A DNA stretch of 64,000 bases from Saccharospirillum alexandrii_A (GTDB lineage Bacteria > Pseudomonadota > Gammaproteobacteria > Pseudomonadales > Natronospirillaceae), in the NCBI RefSeq assembly GCF_043641555.1, contig NZ_JBHZRJ010000004.1:310001-374000 (forward strand), in the 5' to 3' direction. Numbering within the stretch: the first letter of the stretch is position 1; the number at the start of each line of letters is the position of its first letter. The notes beneath the pieces were generated by a model. That model worked only from the letters and a program-made list of their open reading frames with translations, was not told the DNA's origin and did no database searches. This document shows positions 1-8,501 of the stretch, piece after piece. Made by a program: the position numbers and the translations under genes.

Positions 1-664
1 CACGCTTGAGCTGGGCAAACAGATTGGTGGTGATGGCCTGTTCCGATCCGTTCTGGATTTCGTAACGAATGTCGATCAGGTAACTGCCACGGGTCAGCGT
101 GAAAATCTTGTTGACGGTAACGCCCGCGTCGGTGGTATGCGCCAGGGTCACTTCAAGCTGCTCGGTACCCTCGTCCAGCTGGTACTCGCTTTGCTCTACC
201 TGATAGCGCGCACGTTGCTCGCTGTCGATGCCATCGGGCCCGACCAGGCCACTCATGGCCGTGTAAGTGCGCAGGCGGTTTTCAAGAATGCTGAAGGGGA
301 CATTCGGCGTATCGGCGCGGGCCGGGTATTCAGGCAGAGCCGCATTGATGACGTCACCGCCATTCAGGTCAATCGTCAGATCAAGCACGTCAGACGTCAG
401 TCTGACTACATCCCCACTGGCCGCTGATGCAGTCACACTGGCACTGGGTCCACCCGCTGCTTCAGGCACTTCACTGTCCGGTGCGGCAGCACTGGCGGTA
501 TCAGAAGGAACCTCGGACTGAGGGACTTCCAGAGGAGCCATTTCTGACGAACTGGCGGTTTGCTCTTGCTGCGGCGCACCGGAATAGTCAGACGACCACT
601 GCAGGACCAAGATGTAAGAGACCACGGCAAAACCCGCGATCAGGACAATACGGCGCACATCCAT
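1..664 (-). CDS. yidC: Membrane protein insertase YidC, N-terminal part (cut by window edge)
   Basis: YidC inserts and folds inner-membrane proteins, alone or with SecYEG. Only the first ~221 residues are present; the catalytic five-helix C-terminal core lies outside the window. The start is ATG at 662-664, giving MDVRRIVLIAGFAVVSYILV, the typical N-terminal signal-anchor of gammaproteobacterial YidC. It is followed by an acidic, Ala/Ser/Pro-rich linker (residues ~30-85) and then the beginning of the periplasmic beta-sandwich domain (around VVRLTSDVLDLTIDLNGGD). It lies downstream of rpmH and rnpA on the same strand, the standard origin-proximal order. Identity follows from the N-terminal sequence and position. 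Confidence 0.93.
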   Translation of the reverse strand, partial: MDVRRIVLIAGFAVVSYILVLQWSSDYSGAPQQEQTASSSEMAPLEVPQSEVPSDTASAAAPDSEVPEAAGGPSASVTASAASGDVVRLTSDVLDLTIDLNGGDVINAALPEYPARADTPNVPFSILENRLRTYTAMSGLVGPDGIDSEQRARYQVEQSEYQLDEGTEQLEVTLAHTTDAGVTVNKIFTLTRGSYLIDIRYEIQNGSEQAITTNLFAQLKR

Positions 665-689
665 AATCAATTTCCAGTCAGATCATTAA

Positions 690-905
690 CCCTGAACCGA
701 TTCCTGACTGTCAAAAACACGCTATACCCAACGCACCAGGGGTCGGATGAAGATGGGAGCAGTCTGTAGTGGCCCGGTTCAGGCTGAGGAAGCTACACGG
801 CAGACGACATCCGCCCGCTTCCTGTGTAAAAAGCGCCGAAATGGTACCTGCACAGGGTGTTTATTGCCAGCCAAATACCGGCCGCAGGGCAAAAACGGTC
901 ATCCC
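690..905 (-). pseudogene. Possible decayed yidD (membrane insertion efficiency factor) remnant
   Basis: The gap between rnpA and yidC normally holds yidD (~70-85 codons), but no intact frame exists here. On the minus strand the stretch reading LCRYH (TGC at 852-850) continues as FGAFYT and, with a one-base shift, EA; family YidD has CRYHPTCSxYAxEA at this point. About 117 nt after the Cys codon a frame reads DPWCVGYS (TGG at 738-736), where YidD has HPWHPGGYDPV about 111 nt after the same Cys. Stops interrupt both parts. The spacing and motif echoes suggest a frameshifted relic. They could also be chance, so confidence is low. Confidence 0.33.
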
Positions 906-908
906 GCT

Positions 909-1325
909 TCAGGCTGACTCTGCCGCGGCCTTATGCCAGCGACGTGTCAGGCGTCTGAGCTGTTTATCAATCAGCTCGTGCAACTGCTCATGCGTCAGCG
1001 AACCGAGTTCTTTTCGACCCATCAGGATGATGTCGAGCGGTGGCCAGTCGGCGTAATGCAATCGAAAAACTTCGCGGGCACATCGCTTGATGCGGTTTCG
1101 GGCTACCGCCGTGCGGATGTTCTTTTTGGCGAGAATAAAACCAAGGCGAGCCGATCCCGATTGTGCCGGGCGGGACAGAAGCAATAATTCGGGGCAGGCC
1201 GATTTGACGGCTACCTGATCGAAAACGGCGCGGAAATCCCCGGGGGTCAGCAGACGGTGACTGCGAGGATGTCCGTAACCCGGTGCAGATTCAGTACCGG
1301 GTTCCTGGGCGCTTTCCGGAGAAAT
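909..1325 (-). CDS. rnpA: Ribonuclease P protein component, start codon uncertain
   Basis: RnpA is the small basic protein that helps the RNase P RNA cleave tRNA 5' leaders. The frame contains the conserved RLLTPGDFRAVF segment, LGFILAKKNIR and the RNR-type signature VARNRIKR, and ends in a basic helix. There is no in-frame ATG, GTG or TTG upstream of RLLTPGDF; the first such codon, TTG at 1182-1184, lies inside the conserved domain and would delete its first part. The coordinates assume ATT at 1323-1325, five bases after the rpmH stop, which would suit translational coupling. CTG codons at 1251-1253 or 1248-1250 are less likely. The frame stays open through rpmH up to about 1505. The gene identity is firm, the start is not. 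Confidence 0.8.
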   Translation of the reverse strand: MSPESAQEPGTESAPGYGHPRSHRLLTPGDFRAVFDQVAVKSACPELLLLSRPAQSGSARLGFILAKKNIRTAVARNRIKRCAREVFRLHYADWPPLDIILMGRKELGSLTHEQLHELIDKQLRRLTRRWHKAAAESA

Positions 1326-1330
1326 ACCGG

Positions 1331-1465
1331 TTAAACCGTCAGGGCAGCACGACCACGAGCACGGCGACGAGCCAGAACCTTGCGGCCATTGGCTGTGGCC
1401 ATACGGGCACGAAAACCGTGGGTACGCTTGCGCTTCAGGACGCTGGGTTGAAAAGTACGTTTCAT
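1331..1465 (-). CDS. rpmH: 50S ribosomal protein L34
   Basis: This encodes a 44-residue, very basic protein of the large ribosomal subunit. It begins MKRTFQPSVLKRKRTHGFR and ends RRARGRAALTV, the full-length bacterial L34 pattern. A longer in-frame reading upstream exists, but the conserved start is the ATG at 1463-1465. The gene is divergent from dnaA across the origin and is first in the rpmH-rnpA-yidC transcription unit. Its stop lies five bases before the proposed rnpA start. Confidence 0.97.
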   Translation of the reverse strand: MKRTFQPSVLKRKRTHGFRARMATANGRKVLARRRARGRAALTV

Positions 1466-1579
1466 GGTTGTTCTCACACCGAGTCGGGGGAAGCAGTGCT
1501 TCCGGTTAGGCATCGGGTCCGATTTCCCATTTTCTGGAAGAGATCGAACCCCTAAATTTGGACGGCGGATTCTAATCAC

Positions 1580-2045
1580 TTTGACGGTGTAATTCAATGA
1601 CGATTTTTTAATCAGTGAGTATCCAGCTCACAGGTACTCATTCGGGTTCTTCGTTTAGAAATGGGTGTGATGTTTTTCAGGCTTGTCACTTAAAGAATAT
1701 ATATAGGTATGTAGTGTTTTAGGTTTAGTTCATTGTTGTTACTTATTAGTGCAGCTGGTTTCTGTTTAAAAGCCAATAAAATCGTTATAAAACAATAGGT
1801 TACAGACTCATTAAGTCTGGGTTTCCCTGGGTACGGCCTGGGTATGAGCGGTCAACAAGGTGTGTGTAACTTGGCTACTTATACACAATGATTTATACAC
1901 AAAACCGTCCCTGTGGTTACGCACAGCCTTGTGCGCCCGGTTATTCACAGACTTTGCCTGTCTGGGGTTCTTGTCGAAAAATGCCCTGTAAGGCCCTGAT
2001 AAAGCGGGATTAGGGTGATTTGAGCGGCTGTGAATAGAAGAATCG
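1580..2045. other. oriC: Chromosomal replication origin (oriC) between rpmH and dnaA
   Basis: This 670-bp gap between divergent rpmH and dnaA holds an AT-rich stretch (about 1590-1800, with runs such as AAGAATATATATAGG at ~1695 and AATAAAATCGTTATAAAAC at ~1776). It is followed by a cluster of DnaA boxes at 1861-1949 and one more at 2029-2037. An AT-rich unwinding region beside DnaA boxes directly upstream of dnaA is the standard oriC arrangement in pseudomonads and relatives. The promoters of dnaA and of the rpmH operon must also lie here, but I cannot place them with confidence. Confidence 0.85.
1861..1949. promoter_or_regulatory. DnaA box cluster in oriC
   Basis: Perfect TTATNCACA boxes on the plus strand are TTATACACA at 1879-1887, TTATACACA at 1893-1901 and TTATTCACA at 1941-1949. 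One-mismatch boxes are TTACGCACA at 1917-1925 and, on the minus strand, TTACACACA at 1861-1869. A further minus-strand near-match, CTATTCACA, lies at 2029-2037, about 100 bp before the dnaA start, where it could also serve dnaA autoregulation. Confidence 0.85.
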
Positions 2046-2136
2046 ATAGCGCTGTTTTCGACAAGACTGCGACTGGCGTGTGGCGTGTGGGCAAGTTAGA
2101 ATGCGGCTTCTATTTTGATCGTCTTCCGGAGAGTTT

Positions 2137-3621
2137 GTGCCCGATTCAGCCTGGCAACAGTGTCTTGACCTGCTGCGCGGAGAGGTTCCCTCGCATCAGT
2201 TCAATACCTGGATTCGCCCCCTGAGCCATCGGCAAGATGGTGAGGCGCTGGTGTTGCTGGCACCCAACCGTTTTGTGGGTAACTGGGTTCGGGACAAGTA
2301 TCTGCATCGCATTCAGGAACTGATGAATCAGTTTGGTGCGACCGGGGCGGAAGTGCTGGTTGAAGTCAGTGCCCGATCCGGTCGTCCGGCACGGCCGGCG
2401 CGACGTACACCGGAACCCCAGCAACCGGCCTCTACCGGCAACGACGACAGAGTCCAGGCCAGTAACCTGGTAGCTCCGGAATCAGTTCAGGCTGATAACC
2501 AGCCGCCAACGACCGAGCCTGCTTCCGTTGTGGCTGAACGGCTGAACAATGACCCGATGCCTGTGCAAACGACGGGCTCCCAGCGCGGCAAGGGTAAGTT
2601 TCAAAGTTACCTGAATCCCGGTTTCAGCTTCGCTTCCTTTGTAGAGGGCAAGTCAAACCAACTCGCTCTGGCGGCGAGTCAGCAGGTGGCCGATAACGCC
2701 GGAGGTGCCTACAACCCACTGTTTATATACGGGGGCGTTGGTTTGGGTAAAACCCACCTGATGCAGGCAATCGGTAACCACATTGTCGATCAGAACCCGG
2801 GTGCCAAGGTGGTTTATTTGCACTCGGAACGGTTTGTGGCAGATATGGTTAAGGCGTTGCAGCTCAATGCCATGGCCGAGTTCAAGCGGTTTTACCGAAG
2901 TCTCGACGCACTGTTGATTGACGATATCCAATTTTTCGCCAAGAAAGACCGCTCCCAGGAAGAATTCTTTCATACCTTTAATGCGTTGCTGGAAGGGAAC
3001 CAGCAGGTAATTCTTACCTGCGATCGTTACCCCAAGGAAATTGAAGGTCTGGAAGATCGCCTTAAAAGCCGCTTTGGCTGGGGCCTGACCGTCGCAGTGG
3101 AACCGCCGGATCTGGAAACCCGGGTGGCGATTCTGATGAAGAAGGCGGAAAAGCAGCGGGTTAAACTGCCGGCCGATGCAGCTTTCTTTATTGCTCAGCG
3201 AATCCGTTCGAACGTGCGGGAACTCGAGGGTGCGCTGAAACGGGTAGTGGCGAACTCGCAATTTACCGGGGCGGCGATCAATACCGCCTTTGTCAAAGAG
3301 TCGTTGAAAGACCTCTTGGCGCTGCAGGACAAACAAGTCAGTATTGATAATATTCAGCGCACCGTGGCTGAGTACTACAAAATCAAGATATCGGATCTGC
3401 ACAGCAAGCGACGCAGTCGCAGCATTGCACGTCCGCGTCAGGTGGCGATGGCCCTGGCCAAAGAACTGACCCAACACAGCTTGCCGGAAATTGGCGAAGC
3501 CTTTGGCGGCCGCGACCATACAACGGTGTTGCACGCCTGTCGCAAGGTCAGGGAATTGCGCGAAACCACCCTGGACATCAACGAAGATTACAACAACCTG
3601 TTACGAACGCTGACCACCTGA
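2137..3621 (+). CDS. dnaA: Chromosomal replication initiator DnaA
   Basis: DnaA is the AAA+ initiator that binds DnaA boxes at oriC and melts the origin. The 494 residues show all four domains: an N-terminal DnaB-interaction domain (WQQCLDLLRGEVPSHQFNTWIRPL), a variable linker (~85-155), the AAA+ core with Walker A GGVGLGKTHL (~residue 199) and Walker B LLIDDIQFF (~259), and the DNA-binding domain with the signature GGRDHTTVLHACRKV (~457). The start is GTG at 2137, preceded by GGAGAG at a good distance. The gene heads the dnaA-dnaN-recF-gyrB cluster and is probably autoregulated through the adjacent boxes. Confidence 0.98.
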   Translation: MPDSAWQQCLDLLRGEVPSHQFNTWIRPLSHRQDGEALVLLAPNRFVGNWVRDKYLHRIQELMNQFGATGAEVLVEVSARSGRPARPARRTPEPQQPASTGNDDRVQASNLVAPESVQADNQPPTTEPASVVAERLNNDPMPVQTTGSQRGKGKFQSYLNPGFSFASFVEGKSNQLALAASQQVADNAGGAYNPLFIYGGVGLGKTHLMQAIGNHIVDQNPGAKVVYLHSERFVADMVKALQLNAMAEFKRFYRSLDALLIDDIQFFAKKDRSQEEFFHTFNALLEGNQQVILTCDRYPKEIEGLEDRLKSRFGWGLTVAVEPPDLETRVAILMKKAEKQRVKLPADAAFFIAQRIRSNVRELEGALKRVVANSQFTGAAINTAFVKESLKDLLALQDKQVSIDNIQRTVAEYYKIKISDLHSKRRSRSIARPRQVAMALAKELTQHSLPEIGEAFGGRDHTTVLHACRKVRELRETTLDINEDYNNLLRTLTT

Positions 3622-3642
3622 TTAATGGATGGAAACGGACTC

Positions 3643-4752
3643 ATGATTCAATTCTCATTGCCACGAGACACCCTGTTAAAGCCGCTGCAACTGGTGGGGG
3701 GTGTTGTTGAAAAACGTCAGACATTGCCGGTACTGTCTAACGTGCTGCTGGAGATCGAAGGTAACCAGCTGTCACTCACCGGTACTGACCTCGAAGTCGA
3801 GATTCAGGGCCGGGTTGAACTATCGGAACCCTCTACCGAAGGCGCTGTCACGGTGCCAGCGCGTAAGTTGCTCGATATTGTCAAATCACTGCCGGACGAC
3901 AGTTTGATCAGCCTGGTACAGAACGATGACCGGGTGGTGGTCACCAGCGGTCGCAGCCGCTTCACGCTCTCCACCTTGCCGGCATCGGACTTCCCGAATG
4001 TCGAGGAAGATGAAAACACCCTGAATTTCAACATGCCGCAGAAAACGTTGAAAAAGCTCGTAGATGCCACTTCTTTTGCCATGGCGCAACAGGATGTGCG
4101 TTATTATTTGAATGGCATGTTGCTTGAATTGTCGCAGAACAGGGTCCGTACGGTAGCGACAGACGGTCATCGTCTGGCTATGAGTAGCCAGGATGTCGAG
4201 GCATTGGGTGTTGAGGAACGGCGTCAGGTTATTGTGCCGCGCAAAGGTATCCTTGAATTGAACCGGCTGATGAGTGACTCGGATGATTCGGTCGAGATTT
4301 CACTGGGCACCAACCATCTGCGTGCAAAAACGGCGGCCTTTACCTTCAGTTCCAAACTGGTTGATGGCAAGTTTCCGGATTATGAGCGGGTAGTGCCGCG
4401 CGGTGGCGACAAAGAAGTGGTCGGCGACCGGCAATCGTTACGTTCCATTTTTGGTCGTGCGGCCATTCTCTCCAACGAAAAGTACCGTGGCGTCCGCCTC
4501 CTGCTCAGTGAGAATAATCTCCAGGTCAGGGCCAATAACCCGGAGCAGGAAGAAGCCGAGGTAAATCAGGAAATTGATTACCAGGGCCCGGAACTCGAAG
4601 TCGGCTTCAATGTAACCTACTTGCTCGACGTCATGAACGTAACCCAGGGCGAGCAGGTCAAACTGGTGCTCTCAGACGCCAACAGCAGCGCCCTGCTGAG
4701 CGATTTCGATGATGACTCGTCGGTTTATGTTGTGATGCCGATGCGTCTGTAA
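3643..4752 (+). CDS. dnaN: DNA polymerase III beta sliding clamp
   Basis: The beta clamp is a ring-shaped dimer that tethers Pol III to DNA. The sequence (369 residues from this start) has the three-fold repeated clamp fold, with conserved TLPVLSNVLLEI near the N-terminus, VRYYLNGMLLEL in the middle and the C-terminal YVVMPMRL typical of the family. I chose ATG at 3643 (MIQFSLPRDTLLKPL) because it matches the usual N-terminus and length. An in-frame ATG at 3625 would add six residues. It starts 21 bp after dnaA. Confidence 0.97.
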   Translation: MIQFSLPRDTLLKPLQLVGGVVEKRQTLPVLSNVLLEIEGNQLSLTGTDLEVEIQGRVELSEPSTEGAVTVPARKLLDIVKSLPDDSLISLVQNDDRVVVTSGRSRFTLSTLPASDFPNVEEDENTLNFNMPQKTLKKLVDATSFAMAQQDVRYYLNGMLLELSQNRVRTVATDGHRLAMSSQDVEALGVEERRQVIVPRKGILELNRLMSDSDDSVEISLGTNHLRAKTAAFTFSSKLVDGKFPDYERVVPRGGDKEVVGDRQSLRSIFGRAAILSNEKYRGVRLLLSENNLQVRANNPEQEEAEVNQEIDYQGPELEVGFNVTYLLDVMNVTQGEQVKLVLSDANSSALLSDFDDDSSVYVVMPMRL

Positions 4753-4777
4753 CCGGGCACAGGGTCTTAAGCCCCGC

Positions 4778-5878
4778 ATGTCCATTCGACGACTGACCAT
4801 TCAGGGTGTCCGCAACCTGGCGGAGACCCGTTTCGACCCCGGTCCGGGTGTTAATGTGCTGGCCGGGGATAACGGCGCTGGCAAGTCGTCGGTGCTCGAA
4901 GCCATTCACCTGCTGGCACTGGCTCGCTCCTTCAAAGTCTCTCGTACCCGTACCCTGATTCGCCAGGGCGTCGACGACGCGACAGTGTTCGCAGAGTTCA
5001 CCAACAAGACCCGGGTTGGCGTGCAACGCTCGCGCAATGGGCACCACAGCATTCGCATCAACGGTGAGTCGGTAACCGCCGTGTCTGAACTGGCGCAACG
5101 GCTTCCCCTACAATTGATTCACAGCGACAGCTTCCTGTTACTGGAAGGCTCGCCGGGGCATCGCCGGCAGTTTCTGGACTGGGGTGTGTTCCATCAGGAA
5201 GACGCCTTCCACAGTCAGTGGCAAAACGCGCAAAAAAGCCTTAAAAACCGCAACTCCCTGCTTCGATCTGGTAGAATAGAGCGTTCTCAGCTGGCCGTTT
5301 GGCAGCGTGAATTTATCACCGCTGCCGAGCAGCTGGATGATTTGAGAAAGCAGTACCTGGAGGGGTTCGTGCCCCGGTTTCACCAGGTGCTGGCCGCCCT
5401 GATCGATCTGCCCGATGTTCGGATTCATTATTACCGGGGCTGGGACAAAGCGCGGCCACTGGCCGATGTGCTCGAGCAGCAATGGGAGCGTGATCTTAAG
5501 CTGGGGTATACCCAGAGCGGCCCGCAACGCGCCGATATGCGCATCAAGGTGGGTAACCAGGCCGCCAGCGATGTGCTGTCGCGAGGCCAGCAAAAGCTGG
5601 TGGTGTGTGCACTCAAGGTTGCTCAGAGCCTGCATTTGCAAGACGTTCACCACCGCCCAACGACCTTTCTGGTAGATGATCTGCCAGCTGAGTTGGATCG
5701 GCACCATATTCAGAAGTTAGGCGCCCTGATGGAAGGACTGACCGGTCAGGTCTTTATGACCAGTGTCGACCCGTCACTCCTCAAGGATTTTTGGCAAGCG
5801 CCGGATCGGGTCCGAGTGTTCCATGTGGAACAGGGCCAGGTACGTCCGGCGAACGATTTGGAGCTACCAGATGAGTAA
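4778..5878 (+). CDS. recF: DNA replication and repair protein RecF
   Basis: RecF is an SMC-like ATPase that, with RecO and RecR, loads RecA on gapped DNA. The 366 residues have Walker A GDNGAGKSS (~residue 31), a signature-like VLSRGQQKLVVCALKVAQ in the C-terminal half and the Walker B LVDDLPAELD. The gene follows dnaN closely and its stop overlaps the gyrB start by eight bases. A parS-like palindrome is embedded near its 3' end. Confidence 0.97.
   Translation: MSIRRLTIQGVRNLAETRFDPGPGVNVLAGDNGAGKSSVLEAIHLLALARSFKVSRTRTLIRQGVDDATVFAEFTNKTRVGVQRSRNGHHSIRINGESVTAVSELAQRLPLQLIHSDSFLLLEGSPGHRRQFLDWGVFHQEDAFHSQWQNAQKSLKNRNSLLRSGRIERSQLAVWQREFITAAEQLDDLRKQYLEGFVPRFHQVLAALIDLPDVRIHYYRGWDKARPLADVLEQQWERDLKLGYTQSGPQRADMRIKVGNQAASDVLSRGQQKLVVCALKVAQSLHLQDVHHRPTTFLVDDLPAELDRHHIQKLGALMEGLTGQVFMTSVDPSLLKDFWQAPDRVRVFHVEQGQVRPANDLELPDE
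5817..5832. promoter_or_regulatory. Imperfect parS-like site inside recF
   Basis: TGTTCCATGTGGAACA differs by one base (T for C in the central CACGTG) from the pseudomonad-type parS palindrome TGTTCCACGTGGAACA, which occurs intact at 9134-9149. It lies in coding sequence, so it may be a weak ParB site or chance; the nearby exact copies make a role plausible. Confidence 0.45.
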
Positions 5879-8282
5879 CAGTTACGATTCCTCCAGTATT
5901 AAAGTACTAAAGGGACTGGATGCTGTGCGCAAGCGTCCCGGCATGTACATTGGGGATACGGACGATGGCACCGGTTTGCACCACATGGTGTTTGAGGTGG
6001 TGGATAACTCCATCGACGAAGCCCTGGCAGGGCACTGCAAAGACATCAAGGTAGTGATTCACCCGGATGAATCGGTCACCGTCAGCGACGATGGCCGGGG
6101 CATCCCGACCGACATGCACGAAGAAGGGCAGTCGGCTGCGGAAGTGATCATGACGGTTCTCCACGCCGGTGGTAAGTTCGACGACAACAGCTACAAGGTC
6201 TCGGGCGGTTTGCACGGTGTGGGCGTTTCAGTCGTAAACGCCCTGTCTTCTGAAGTGATTCTTACCATTCGCCGTGATGGCAAAGTGCATGAGCAGCGCT
6301 ATGTGCATGGGGTACCGCAAGAACCGCTCAGAGTGGTAGGGGAGGCTGATTACACCGGGACGACCATTCACTTTAAACCGTCCGCCGAGACCTTTACGTC
6401 CATTGAGTATTCTTTTGATATTCTGGCCAAGCGTTTGCGTGAGCTGAGTTTTCTGAACTCCGGGGTTGCGATACATCTGAAAGACGAGCGCAGCGGCAAA
6501 GAAGAGTATTTCAAGTATGAAGGTGGCTTGAAGGCGTTCGTTGACTACCTGAACAAGAACAAGCAGACCCTGAACCAGGTGTTTCATTTCTCGTTTCAGC
6601 GGGAAGAAGACGGCATCGGCGTGGAAGTGGCCATGCAGTGGAACGATACCTATCAGGAAAACATTCTGTGCTACACCAATAACATTCCCCAGCGAGATGG
6701 TGGTAGTCACCTGGCTGGTTTCCGTGCGGCCCTGACGCGCACACTGAATACCTATATTCAGAATGAAAATCTGCAAAAGAAACACAAGGTGCAGACCACC
6801 GGCGATGATGCACGTGAAGGTCTGACAGCCATCATCTCTGTTAAAGTGCCCGATCCGAAATTCAGCTCCCAGACCAAAGACAAGCTGGTTTCCAGCGAGG
6901 TTAAACCGGCGGTTGAACAGGAAATGGGTAAGCAATTCGGTGATTTCCTGCTGGAAAACCCGAACGAAGCCAAAATTCTGGTCGGTAAGATGATCGATGC
7001 AGCCCGGGCCCGTGAAGCAGCCCGTAAGGCCCGCGACATGACCCGACGCAAAGGCGCACTGGATATCGCGGGCCTCCCCGGGAAACTGGCAGACTGTCAG
7101 GAGAAGGATCCGGCGCTGTCTGAACTGTACCTGGTGGAGGGCGATTCAGCCGGTGGCTCTGCCAAACAGGGGCGTGATCGTCGTACCCAGGCCATTCTGC
7201 CGTTGAAAGGCAAGATTCTGAACGTCGAGAAGGCCCGCTTCGATAAGATGCTACAGTCAGCTGAAGTCGGCACGCTGATCACGGCGCTGGGTTGCGGCAT
7301 CGGCCGCGAAGAGTTCAATCTGGCCAAACTGCGCTATCACCAGATCATTATCATGACGGATGCCGACGTCGATGGCTCGCACATTCGTACCTTGTTGCTG
7401 ACCTTCTTTTTCCGGCAAATGCCGGAGCTGATTGAGAATGGCCACATCTATATTGCCCAGCCGCCCCTGTTCAAGCTCAAGAAGGGCAAGCAGGAACAGT
7501 ACATCAAGGATGAAAAAACCCTGGAGCAGTACCTGATCTCCCAGGCGCTTGATGGCACGGAGTTGTTTGTGAATGACACAGCCCCGCCGATCCGCGATGC
7601 CCAGCTCGAAAATCTGGTTAACCAGTATAAAGACGTAATGAGTCGGATTGACCGGATGAGCCGGGTTTATCCGAAAGCGGTGCTGCAAGAACTGATCTAC
7701 ATGCCGGATCTGACACCGGAGATGTTGTCGAGCCAGGAAGAAGTCGCCGACTGGGTGGATCACCTGAGCGATCGTCTGCTGGATACCAACGCCGGCAGCA
7801 CAACCTATCAAATGTCGATCACTGAAGATAAAGAACGCCACATCTTTGTACCCAAGGTGCAGGCGATTGCTCATGGCCTGGGAACGGACTACCAGTTCTC
7901 CCATACCTTCTTTGAAAGCAAGGAGTACCAGGCCATTGTCGCGTTGCGCAATCAGCTGGACGGCCTGATTGAAGAGGGCGCCTATCTCAAACGAGGCGAG
8001 AAGTCCCAGCCCATAGCGGAGTTCGAGGAAGTCATCGAATGGATGATGGGTGAGGCCAAGCGCGGGTATAACATTCAGCGTTATAAAGGGCTGGGTGAAA
8101 TGAACCCGGACCAGCTGTGGGAAACCACCATGGATCCGGAACAGCGCCGTATGCTGCAGGTGACCATTGAAGATGCTATCGGGGCAGACCAGATATTCAG
8201 CACCTTGATGGGTGATGATGTAGAGCCACGACGTGCCTTTATCGAGACAAATGCGTTGCTGGTGAGCAACCTGGATTACTAG
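5871..8282 (+). CDS. gyrB: DNA gyrase subunit B
   Basis: GyrB is the ATPase subunit of the type II topoisomerase that introduces negative supercoils. The 803 residues contain the GHKL ATPase domain (EVVDNSIDEALAG, DDGRGIPTDMH, GGLHGVGVSVVNALS), the TOPRIM EGDSAGGSAKQGRDR motif (~residue 423) with the metal-binding DADVDGSHIRTL, and the C-terminal QRYKGLGEMNPDQLW block. The ATG at 5871 gives the usual MSNSYDSSSIKVLKGLDAVRKRPGMY beginning and overlaps the recF stop, implying coupling. A longer upstream in-frame extension was rejected. A hairpin element and a rho-independent terminator follow the gene. Confidence 0.98.
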   Translation: MSNSYDSSSIKVLKGLDAVRKRPGMYIGDTDDGTGLHHMVFEVVDNSIDEALAGHCKDIKVVIHPDESVTVSDDGRGIPTDMHEEGQSAAEVIMTVLHAGGKFDDNSYKVSGGLHGVGVSVVNALSSEVILTIRRDGKVHEQRYVHGVPQEPLRVVGEADYTGTTIHFKPSAETFTSIEYSFDILAKRLRELSFLNSGVAIHLKDERSGKEEYFKYEGGLKAFVDYLNKNKQTLNQVFHFSFQREEDGIGVEVAMQWNDTYQENILCYTNNIPQRDGGSHLAGFRAALTRTLNTYIQNENLQKKHKVQTTGDDAREGLTAIISVKVPDPKFSSQTKDKLVSSEVKPAVEQEMGKQFGDFLLENPNEAKILVGKMIDAARAREAARKARDMTRRKGALDIAGLPGKLADCQEKDPALSELYLVEGDSAGGSAKQGRDRRTQAILPLKGKILNVEKARFDKMLQSAEVGTLITALGCGIGREEFNLAKLRYHQIIIMTDADVDGSHIRTLLLTFFFRQMPELIENGHIYIAQPPLFKLKKGKQEQYIKDEKTLEQYLISQALDGTELFVNDTAPPIRDAQLENLVNQYKDVMSRIDRMSRVYPKAVLQELIYMPDLTPEMLSSQEEVADWVDHLSDRLLDTNAGSTTYQMSITEDKERHIFVPKVQAIAHGLGTDYQFSHTFFESKEYQAIVALRNQLDGLIEEGAYLKRGEKSQPIAEFEEVIEWMMGEAKRGYNIQRYKGLGEMNPDQLWETTMDPEQRRMLQVTIEDAIGADQIFSTLMGDDVEPRRAFIETNALLVSNLDY

Positions 8283-8313
8283 GAGGTTTCTTTTACTATG
8301 CTGCCTCTAGTTC

Positions 8314-8424
8314 GTGCTGGCAACCGGTCGGTCTATCCGGGGTCGGCGTGTATCCATCCCTGGAGCCTAGACCGCAACATCCCTGTTGCGGACTACCCCG
8401 GATAGACCGACCGGCCGCCAGCAC
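8314..8424. repeat. Long hairpin repeat, copy 1 (3' of gyrB)
   Basis: This is a near-perfect palindrome: GTGCTGGC (8314-8321) pairs with 8417-8424, and CCGGTCGGTCTATCCGGGG (8324-8342) pairs perfectly with 8396-8414. The enclosed core carries TCGGCGT, a small hairpin TCCA-TCCC-TGGA and a larger one CCGCAACA-TCCC-TGTTGCGG. The core is shared with copies near 39869, 44686 and 55489, whereas the main stem differs in sequence in each. The outer AAGTTTCGGA-type inverted repeats of the other copies are not recognisable here, so this copy may be truncated. It lies in the convergent gap between gyrB and the atl pseudogene. Confidence 0.9.
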
Positions 8425-8475
8425 TTACCTGGGTATCACGGTTAGACTTAAAGACTAGTAATTCGATATTCGACT

Positions 8476-8501
8476 AAAGGGCCTACTAAGGCCCTTTTTT
8501 T
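8476..8501 (+). terminator. Rho-independent terminator of the gyrB operon
   Basis: AAGGGCC (8477-8483), a six-base loop and GGCCCTT (8490-8496) are followed by a run of T residues to 8501. The hairpin with T tract is oriented for plus-strand transcription from gyrB. Because the left side is preceded by few A residues, it is mainly unidirectional. Confidence 0.85.

Noticed and set aside
2653..3534. 293-codon minus-strand open frame inside dnaA
   Set aside because: Antisense shadow of dnaA with unlikely composition; dnaA is certain.
5763..5870. N-terminal extension of GyrB by 36 residues
   Set aside because: The extension lies inside recF in another frame; the family start is at 5871.
8298..8405. 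Small protein gene in hairpin copy 1
   Set aside because: Good Shine-Dalgarno, but the equivalent frame in other copies is interrupted by stops. Kept only as a low-interest finding, not annotated as a CDS.
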